Assembly: GCA_041651995.1 (NCBI GenBank) | Contig: JBAZID010000001.1 | Span: forward strand, 744,001-808,000 | DNA: 64,000 nt | Source of the DNA: Sulfuricella sp. | GTDB taxonomy: Bacteria; Pseudomonadota; Gammaproteobacteria; Burkholderiales; Sulfuricellaceae | Reading direction: 5' to 3' | In this document: one piece after another, positions 26,870 to 33,064 of the stretch | Numbering within the stretch: the first letter of the stretch is position 1 | Layout of the letters: each line of letters begins with the position of its first letter | The notes under the pieces: model-generated | What the model saw: the letters and a program-made list of their open reading frames with translations, nothing else | Told to the model about the DNA's origin: nothing | The model's database searches: none | Made by a program: the position numbers and the translations under genes

Positions 26870-27768
26870 ACCGCCACTGGCGCACCCTGATGGGCACCTT
26901 GCGGCGGCTGGCCGGCACGCCGCTTGCCACCCTGGTGACGGTCAGCGTTATCGGTATCGCCCTCAGCCTGCCGGCCGGGCTCTATCTGCTGCTCTCCAAC
27001 CTCGGCCAGGCTGGCGATACGCTGGAAACCCAGCCGCAAATCAGCCTGTTTCTCAAACTTGATGCCGGTAAAGAGGTGCAGCGCCAGATCGAACAGCAAC
27101 TCAAGGGTAACGCTGCGATCAAGACATTCCGTTTTGTCGCTCGCGACCACGCGCTCAAGGAGCTCACTGCCAGCAACGGTCTGGGCGACCTCACCGCCGG
27201 TCTGCCAAACAACCCCCTGCCTGACGCTTATATCATTACCGCCCTGGAAAATGATGCGGCTCAACTGGACAAGCTGCGCAGCGAAATTTCGAAATGGCCG
27301 GGCGTGGAAAGCGCGGAACTCGACTCGGCCTGGGTCAAGCGCCTGAACGCCATGCTGGATCTGGGCCGGCAGCTAACCTTCATGCTTGCCGTGTTGCTGG
27401 CTTTCGGTCTGATTGCCGGCATGGGCAACATTATCCGCTTGCAGATCCTTACCCGGCAGGAAGAAATCGAGGTCAGCAAGCTGATCGGCGCCACCGACCG
27501 TTTCATCCGGCTGCCTTTTCTCTACCACGGCGCATTTCAGGGACTGCTGGGCGGCCTGGCCGCGTGGGCCATCATCGCCATCAGCACCCAGATATTGAAT
27601 GTCAGCGTAATCAGGCTTGGCAGTCTCTATGGCTCGGCCTTCAGGCTGGAGGGGCTGGCCACGGGAGATGCGGTCGTGCTGCTGGGTTTTTCCGCCGTCC
27701 TGGGCTGGGCCGGCGCCTATATTGCAGTCAGCCACTTTCTGCGCCACTTTCACCTTACCCGCCACTAG
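26866..27768 (+). CDS. ftsX: FtsX, cell division membrane protein
   Basis: 300 residues from the ATG at 26866 overlapping the ftsE stop. An N-terminal membrane segment (LATLVTVSVIGIALSLPAGLYLLL), an extracytoplasmic domain (QPQISLFLKLDAGKEVQRQI to VESAELDSAWVKRL) and three more membrane segments in a FtsX/MacB-type domain (LTFMLAVLLAFGLIAGMGNIIRLQI). Partner of FtsE. It converges with hypE across 31 bases with no obvious terminator. Confidence 0.95.
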   Translation: MNRHWRTLMGTLRRLAGTPLATLVTVSVIGIALSLPAGLYLLLSNLGQAGDTLETQPQISLFLKLDAGKEVQRQIEQQLKGNAAIKTFRFVARDHALKELTASNGLGDLTAGLPNNPLPDAYIITALENDAAQLDKLRSEISKWPGVESAELDSAWVKRLNAMLDLGRQLTFMLAVLLAFGLIAGMGNIIRLQILTRQEEIEVSKLIGATDRFIRLPFLYHGAFQGLLGGLAAWAIIAISTQILNVSVIRLGSLYGSAFRLEGLATGDAVVLLGFSAVLGWAGAYIAVSHFLRHFHLTRH

Positions 27769-27799
27769 CAGCCGCGTGAGCGGGGCGATGAAGCCTGGG

Positions 27800-28849
27800 T
27801 CAACAAATCCGCGGCAATTGATCCCCGCTTAGCCAGTCCACGATGCGCTTGCCGCCGAAAGAGGTTTCCATCTGCACAAAATTGTGGCTGTCCGCAACCA
27901 CCTCGCCGATGATGGCGGCATCGCGGCCCAGGGGGTGGTTTTTCATGGTTGCCAGCAGTAATGGCGCATCCTGCGCACTGCAGATAGCCACCAGCTTGCC
28001 TTCGTTGGCCACATAAAGCGGGTCCAGGCCGAGATATTCGCAGGTTGCGCTGACCGCTTCGCGCACCGGCAGGGCGCTTTCCCGGATGAGCATGCCCACG
28101 CCGGATTGCCGTGCCAGTTCGTTGAGCGTGGTGGCGACCCCGCCACGGGTCGGGTCGCGCAGGCAATGAATCGTGGGCACGGCTGCCACCATGGCCGCCA
28201 CCAGATCATGCAGGGAAGCCGTATCGGAGAGGATGGCCGAGCTGAAGGCAAGATTTTCGCGCTGCGACATGACCGCCACGCCATGGTCGCCCATGAAACC
28301 GCTCAGCAGAATCTGGTCGCCCGGCTGCGCCAGTTCGCCGCTGATGCGGATGCCCTCCGGCACGACGCCGATCCCGGTGGTGTTGATGAATACGCCATCC
28401 GCTTTACCTCGCTCGACCACCTTGGTGTCGCCGGTGACGATAGGCACGCCCGCCTCCCGGGCCGCCGCCGCCATGGAGTCGACGATGCGCTTCAAGTCGG
28501 CGAGGGGGAAGCCTTCTTCCAGGATGAAGCCGGCGGAGAGATAAAGCGGTTTTGCGCCCGACATGGCGACATCGTTGAGGGTGCCATGCACGGCCAGGGA
28601 GCCGATATCGCCGCCGGGGAAAAACAGCGGCGTCACCACGTGGCTGTCCGTGGCCATCACCATGCGGCCAGCCGGAACGCTGAAGCTGGCCTGGTCGTTG
28701 AGCTGGCGCAAAAATTCGTTATCGAAAGCAGCGAGAAAGAGCTCTTCCACCATTTGCGCCATGGCGCGGCCGCCGCTGCCGTGCGTCATGTCCACCCGGC
28801 CATGTTCGAGGTCCAGCGAACGAATGTAGCGTCTGCGAATTTTGGTCAT
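27800..28849 (-). CDS. hypE: HypE, carbamoyl dehydratase for [NiFe] hydrogenase cyanide ligands
   Basis: 349 residues of the AIR synthase/selenophosphate synthetase fold. MTHGSGGRAMAQMVEELFL at the N-terminus, the ATP-site segments GDIGSLAVHGTLNDVAMSGAKP and VTGDTKVVERGKADG, and DPTRGGVATTLNE are typical. It ends in PRIC: the C-terminal Cys accepts the carbamoyl group from HypF and is dehydrated to thiocyanate. It is separated from hypD by about 2.1 kb with two accessory genes, one on the opposite strand, so it probably does not share the hypABFCD transcript. Confidence 0.95.
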   Translation of the reverse strand: MTKIRRRYIRSLDLEHGRVDMTHGSGGRAMAQMVEELFLAAFDNEFLRQLNDQASFSVPAGRMVMATDSHVVTPLFFPGGDIGSLAVHGTLNDVAMSGAKPLYLSAGFILEEGFPLADLKRIVDSMAAAAREAGVPIVTGDTKVVERGKADGVFINTTGIGVVPEGIRISGELAQPGDQILLSGFMGDHGVAVMSQRENLAFSSAILSDTASLHDLVAAMVAAVPTIHCLRDPTRGGVATTLNELARQSGVGMLIRESALPVREAVSATCEYLGLDPLYVANEGKLVAICSAQDAPLLLATMKNHPLGRDAAIIGEVVADSHNFVQMETSFGGKRIVDWLSGDQLPRIC

Positions 28850-28894
28850 TTGATTACCTTGATAGAGAGGGCCATTAAATATCGCGATTGACCT

Positions 28895-30082
28895 TCAGCC
28901 GGGCGTGAATTGAGGAATCGCGCGGACCATGAATTCGTCAAACAGCGGCACGGTAAAAGCCATGTCGCCGTGCGCCGGGCTGTAAATCATTCCCTTCCTG
29001 ATGAGTTTGGAGCGCACCGGACCAATGCCCTTCACGGAGGTGCCCAGCGCCGCGGCAATGTCCCCCGTGCGCTGGCTGCCGGGGCCGAGGTGCGCCATTG
29101 CGCGGAGGAAGTTTTTTTCTCCGGGCGTCAGCCGGTCAAAACGCACCCGGAAGAAATTCCTGTCCAGCCGCCGAACCACCTCCGCGGTCGCATCCCTTAC
29201 GATCTGCAAGGTGATGGGGCTCGCCGCTGCCATATTCCATGCCTGGTATCCCCACTCCTGCAGAAAATAGGGGTAGCCGTGCGTCAGGCGAAACACTTCC
29301 CTTAGCGCATCATCCTGAAACTCGATACCGGCCTCGTGAGCAGGGTCGCGCAGCGCCTTGGCCGCATCCTCTTCCGACAGGGCCCCGATGTCCGGGAAAT
29401 TGAATAGCCGCTCGGCATATGACTTCGACTCCCCCGCCATGCCGGGGAGAACCGGCAAACCGGCAGCGAGCAGCACCAGGGGCAATTGTTTCTGCTGCAT
29501 CCTGTGCATGGCCATGATCAGGGCGCCCAGCTCCTTCTGGCTCAGGTACTGGATTTCGTCCACCAGAATGGCAACGGCGGTGTGGCGCTCTTCCGCCGCC
29601 TCGGCGATGGCCACGAACAGGTTCGGCAGGTCGATTTCCAGATCGCCGCTATCGGCCGTGCCTTTGGCCGGCTCGATGTCCAGCCCCACCGCCACATCAC
29701 CCACCGTCAACTTGATGCCGCCGATAAAACTGCGCAGCACCGCCAGCCCGCGTTTCACCTTGTTGCCCGCCCCGGCCGCCCGGTCCAGTTCGAAAAGCAG
29801 GCTGCGCAGCGCCGGATAGATGAGTTCGCCCAGCGGCTTTTCCTCATGCGCTTCCAGCAGGATCGTTTGATAACCGGCGGCCTTCGCCATGCGCTCGATT
29901 TCGTTCAGCAGCACGGTCTTGCCCACGCCGCGCAACCCTGTCAGCAGCAGACTCTTTTCCGGGCGCTTCTGCTTCACGCGCCCCAGAAGGATGCGCGCCT
30001 GTTCGAGCAGCGGGTCACGCCCAACCAGCTCGGGCGGCGGCGCGCCCGCACCGGGAGAAAACGGGTTGTTGATCGGGTCCAT
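28895..30082 (-). CDS. AAA ATPase with C-terminal winged-helix region (unknown role)
   Basis: 395 residues from the ATG at 30082 (GAGG six bases upstream; a TTG at 30097 is unlikely). An N-terminal segment NPFSPGAGAPPPELVGRD leads to Walker A GLRGVGKT at 49-56 and Walker B AILVDEIQYLS, as in the AAA_16/ORC-like group of stand-alone ATPases. The last 80 residues look like a winged helix (TGDIAAALGTSVKGIGPVRSKLIRKGMI), so it may bind DNA. Clear direct and inverted repeats lie just upstream. It lies between hypE and hypD with no tie to hydrogenase assembly and is probably acquired. Function not known to me. Confidence 0.75.
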   Translation of the reverse strand: MDPINNPFSPGAGAPPPELVGRDPLLEQARILLGRVKQKRPEKSLLLTGLRGVGKTVLLNEIERMAKAAGYQTILLEAHEEKPLGELIYPALRSLLFELDRAAGAGNKVKRGLAVLRSFIGGIKLTVGDVAVGLDIEPAKGTADSGDLEIDLPNLFVAIAEAAEERHTAVAILVDEIQYLSQKELGALIMAMHRMQQKQLPLVLLAAGLPVLPGMAGESKSYAERLFNFPDIGALSEEDAAKALRDPAHEAGIEFQDDALREVFRLTHGYPYFLQEWGYQAWNMAAASPITLQIVRDATAEVVRRLDRNFFRVRFDRLTPGEKNFLRAMAHLGPGSQRTGDIAAALGTSVKGIGPVRSKLIRKGMIYSPAHGDMAFTVPLFDEFMVRAIPQFTPG

Positions 30083-30404
30083 GGGTGCCTCTAGCAAGTT
30101 CTACGTGATTCTATCTAAAAACAGATAGACATGCATAGATATTGTTAGATATGCATAGGGCCATCTCCTGGCACCAAGCCTTAAGCGCCTTCATCGCCTT
30201 ATCTAAGGTCCGCAATACGCTCAATTATAGCCATCCGATTTGTTGCTTTTACGCTGTCGCCATTGATTTGCAGTAATATGACACACGTGGATACTAAAAC
30301 CAATAAAATCACTTAAGAATCAACTTATTAATAAGGAATTACACGCTTCATTATTATCAATAGTACTGATCGGGGGCGTATATTATTAAATTGGGCCGAA
30401 CCAA
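30083..30404. other. AT-rich gap with operator-like repeats between divergent accessory genes
   Basis: The first part holds an inverted repeat TCTATCT/AGATAGA (30110-30129), a direct repeat TAGACATGCATAG (30126-30138) and TAGATATGCATAG (30146-30158) spaced 20 bases start to start, and a palindrome CCTTATCTAAGG (30197-30208). The rest (30230-30404) is much richer in A and T than the surroundings and has no gene, repeat or RNA that I recognise. It should hold promoters for both flanking genes. Confidence 0.6.
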
Positions 30405-30812
30405 ATGCCAGTGACGACAATCCGGCGAATCATCAAAGCCGTTGCAATTATCTTTGCTGCGCTCCTGTTTTTCGTTGCTGTAATGCTAGGCGCCTTCATT
30501 TGGTGGTCTTCCGTCGGCGTGTTCTCGACTGAGAAGTTTGATCAGGCCAAGTGGCATGCGCCCATTTCAGATGCACAAGACATAACTTGCTACCGTGGAG
30601 GAATGGCAATTGACATACGCGACCGCCTTCTTGGCCGAGGGGAGACCAAACAGTTCGTCGAGGGTTTTCTAGGTAAACCAGATTTTACAGCGGAAGGTGA
30701 ATATCGTTACATCCTCGGCATGTGCAGTGGCTTAGGTTGGGACTACGATGATTTGCACATTTACTTTAACAATCAGGGCAGAATCACCGGTGTCGAGATC
30801 ATTCAGCACTAA
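30405..30812 (+). CDS. Single-pass membrane protein of unknown function
   Basis: 135 residues: a basic N-terminus, one membrane segment (AVAIIFAALLFFVAVMLGAF), then an outside domain with FLGKPDFTAEGEYRYILG and DDLHIYFNNQGRITGVEII. The latter pattern (short helix, 'GxPd', then a strand ending in 'GrI/Vtgv') resembles the SmpA/BamE-like fold, but this is only an impression. Lower in G+C than its neighbours and on the opposite strand to the hyp genes around it, so probably acquired together with the adjacent ATPase gene. Confidence 0.6.
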   Translation: MPVTTIRRIIKAVAIIFAALLFFVAVMLGAFIWWSSVGVFSTEKFDQAKWHAPISDAQDITCYRGGMAIDIRDRLLGRGETKQFVEGFLGKPDFTAEGEYRYILGMCSGLGWDYDDLHIYFNNQGRITGVEIIQH

Positions 30813-30961
30813 TTGCCGACTAACTACTACGCTGAAACCCCCCAGTAATTTTTGATTAAAATGACCGGCTGTTTCGATATTGCGGCCTGTCATTCTAGGT
30901 GAATCATCTGACCGGTTATGTCACTTCAGCGGCAACCAGGCGAGGCGATTCATCAATCCTG

Positions 30962-32071
30962 TTATTGCCCATCCCGATACCGTCCATAACTGTAATGGGC
31001 GGCGCAGGCCCCTTCCGATGAAACCATGCACGAGCCAACCGGGTTTTCCGGTGTGCAGACGCTGCCGAACAGTTTGCAGTCCAGCGGCTTTTTCACCCCG
31101 CGGATGATGGCGCTGCATTCGCAGGCCGGATTGTCGGCCACCGGGTGGTAAGTCAGCTTGAAACGTTTTTCGGCGTCGAAAGCTGCAAAGCGTGGCCGGA
31201 TGGCGAGGCCGCTGTGCGGCACCACGCCCAGGCCGCGCCATTCAAACTCATCGCGCACTTCGAACACCTCGGCCACCAGCCGCTGTGCCTTGAGATTTCC
31301 CTCGCGCGACACGGCGCGGGTGAATTCGTTTTCCACCTCGGCGCGGCCCGTGTTCAACTGCCGCACCAGCATCAGGATCGCCTGCATCACGTCGAGCGGT
31401 TCGAATCCGGCAATCACCACCGGCAGGTGATATTGCGTGGCGAAGGGTTCATAGGGCCGGCTGCCGATTACGGTGGAAACGTGTGCGGGCCCGATCACGC
31501 CGTCCACCCTGGCTTCTCCGCTCCCCATGATGGCCGAGATCGCCGCCGGGGTGAGGACGTGGCTGGAAATCACGGAAAAGTTTTGCAGCCCCTGTGCTTC
31601 GGCTTGCAGAATGGCCACGGCCGTGGGCGGGGTGGTGGTCTCGAAACCGATGGCGAAAAACACCACCTCACGGGCTGGATGCTCCCGGGCGATTTTCAGC
31701 GCATCGGCACTGGAGTAGATCATGCGGATATCCGCGCCTCCCGCCTTGGCCTTGAGCAGGCTCACGCCGCCCGAGCCCGGCACGCGCAGCATGTCACCGT
31801 AGGTGCAGAGGATCACGCCGGGGGTGCGGGCCAACTGGATGGCGTAATCCAGCCGGCCAATGGGAAGCACGCACACCGGGCAGCCCGGCCCGTGAATCAG
31901 GTTCACGTTGGGCGGCAGCAGGTTTTGCACACCATAACGGTAGACCGCGTGGGTATGCCCGCCGCAGAACTCCATCAGGCCGTAACGGCGCTCCGGCTGT
32001 ACCTCGCGCGTGATGTCCGCCGCCAGCTTGCGCGCCAGATCGCCGTCGCGGAATTCGTCGATGTATTTCAT
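30962..32071 (-). CDS. hypD: HypD, Fe(CN)2CO assembly scaffold
   Basis: 369 residues. Conserved segments: MEFCGGHTHA with the Cys that binds iron with HypC, HGPGCPVCVLPIG, FFAIGFETTTPPTA and C-terminal Cys residues (PACECSAIIRG, CKLFGSVCTPENPVGSCMVSSEGAC) that hold a [4Fe-4S] cluster. HypC and HypD together carry the iron while CN and CO are added. The ATG overlaps the hypC stop by four bases. Confidence 0.96.
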   Translation of the reverse strand: MKYIDEFRDGDLARKLAADITREVQPERRYGLMEFCGGHTHAVYRYGVQNLLPPNVNLIHGPGCPVCVLPIGRLDYAIQLARTPGVILCTYGDMLRVPGSGGVSLLKAKAGGADIRMIYSSADALKIAREHPAREVVFFAIGFETTTPPTAVAILQAEAQGLQNFSVISSHVLTPAAISAIMGSGEARVDGVIGPAHVSTVIGSRPYEPFATQYHLPVVIAGFEPLDVMQAILMLVRQLNTGRAEVENEFTRAVSREGNLKAQRLVAEVFEVRDEFEWRGLGVVPHSGLAIRPRFAAFDAEKRFKLTYHPVADNPACECSAIIRGVKKPLDCKLFGSVCTPENPVGSCMVSSEGACAAHYSYGRYRDGQ

Positions 32072-32325
32072 TCTGGTGAGGGGTGAGGAGTGAGGGGTGA
32101 GGAGTCCAGTACCGCGCTGATTTCGGCGAACAGGGCCAGGGTCTTGGCGGCCTCCTCCGGGTCGAGGCGGTTGAGGGCGTAGCCCACATGGACGATTACA
32201 TAATCTCCGGCGGCCACGCCGTCCACCAGCGCCAGGGAGATGGTTTTGCGCACGCCGCCCACATCCACGACAGCCATGTCGTTTTCAAGAATTTCCGCCA
32301 CCAGGGCGGGGATTGCCAGACACAT
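32068..32325 (-). CDS. hypC: HypC, hydrogenase maturation chaperone, with a repeat-derived tail
   Basis: 85 residues. The N-terminus MCLAIPALV carries the essential Cys2 after Met removal, and VGGVRKTISLALVDGVAAGDYVIVHVGYAL is the OB-fold of the family. HypC with HypD holds the Fe(CN)2CO unit and delivers it to the large subunit. The last eleven residues (SSPLTPHPSPE) are encoded by tandem TGAGGGG-type repeats (32076-32105) and are not part of the normal family. The start overlaps the stop of the PIN toxin gene by one base, and its stop overlaps hypD. Confidence 0.93.
   Translation of the reverse strand: MCLAIPALVAEILENDMAVVDVGGVRKTISLALVDGVAAGDYVIVHVGYALNRLDPEEAAKTLALFAEISAVLDSSPLTPHPSPE
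32076..32105. repeat. Tandem (CCCCTCA)-type repeat inside hypC
   Basis: Four imperfect copies of GGGGTGA/GGAGTGA (plus strand). The same sequence type occurs at 54370-54470, 54852-54885 and 57312-57345. Here it encodes the C-terminal tail of HypC. Confidence 0.8.
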
Positions 32326-32762
32326 TATTTGTTCCTCAAGTCCATGTCCTGATCCGTTGCGGCCAGAAAATCCCCCGGGGCCAGGATGCGCACCTGCATG
32401 AACGGGTCGAGCACCAGAAGATCCTTGTCCCCGCTGATGATATGGCTGGCCTGGCCGTTGATCGCCAGTTCCAGGAAACAGTCGTCCTTTGGATCACGGC
32501 AGGCCTGAATGCGGCTCAGGATGGGGACGATTTCGACGATTCCGGCCAGGTGGTGGATGAACTCCCGCCGGTCGGCCCGGCTCACGTAACGGTCGAATTT
32601 GGGGCGGGCCAGCACTTCTGCCAGTTCGTCCAGCGTCGCCTCGGAAACCAGTACCCGCCCCAGCGTCAGCGCCCGGTCCACCGCCAGTGCGGCTGTACTT
32701 CCGGGAAGCAGCAGGCGGCTGATCCAGGCATTGGTATCAACGACCAGGCGGAATTCAGTCAT
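32325..32762 (-). CDS. PIN-domain toxin (putative ribonuclease)
   Basis: 145 residues. The PIN-domain acidic pattern is present: Asp9 in LVVDTNAWIS, Glu residues in LDELAEVL, Asp in RDPKDDCFLELA, and SGDKDLL. Its start overlaps the end of an upstream Phd-like antitoxin gene by eight bases, the normal toxin-antitoxin arrangement. The family annotated 'toxin component, PIN family' is likely. Its stop overlaps the hypC start by one base (TAATG), so it has been inserted precisely into the hyp operon and is probably transcribed with it. Confidence 0.82.
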   Translation of the reverse strand: MTEFRLVVDTNAWISRLLLPGSTAALAVDRALTLGRVLVSEATLDELAEVLARPKFDRYVSRADRREFIHHLAGIVEIVPILSRIQACRDPKDDCFLELAINGQASHIISGDKDLLVLDPFMQVRILAPGDFLAATDQDMDLRNK

Positions 32763-33006
32763 CGTTTGCGAGTAACTGGTTCAAGCCTTCTTCCGTTAAC
32801 CCCCTGGCCTGTGCATCATTGCCCACGCGGTCGCAAAAGCGCTGGAATTCACGCACGTTAAGGCGCGTCAGGCGTTCGTAATCCTGCATGGACAGAACGA
32901 CGGCAACATTGCGTTTTTGGCGCTGAATCACGACTGGCTCGCGCAGGGCCGCGTCCAGAACGCTGGCAAGCCCCTGTTTGGCTTCGGTGGCAGAGATGGT
33001 GCGCAT
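32755..33006 (-). CDS. Phd/YefM-type antitoxin
   Basis: 83 residues. TISATEAKQGLASVLDAALREPVVIQRQKRNVAVVLSMQDYERL is the usual Phd/YefM fold that binds DNA and, by its C-terminus, the toxin. Pairs with the PIN toxin that overlaps its end. Such antitoxins repress their own promoter, so the promoter between 33007 and 33064 could affect hypC and hypD expression as well. Confidence 0.82.
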   Translation of the reverse strand: MRTISATEAKQGLASVLDAALREPVVIQRQKRNVAVVLSMQDYERLTRLNVREFQRFCDRVGNDAQARGLTEEGLNQLLANDD

Positions 33007-33064
33007 GTCGTGGTTCCTTGCGGGAGATGGGATCGATAAAGTATAAAATAGACAAAATGGACAA

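Noticed and set aside
30813..30961. Possible attC after the 30405 membrane gene (GACTAAC)
   Set aside because: No matching GTTRRRY core or pairing arms within the following 150 bases.
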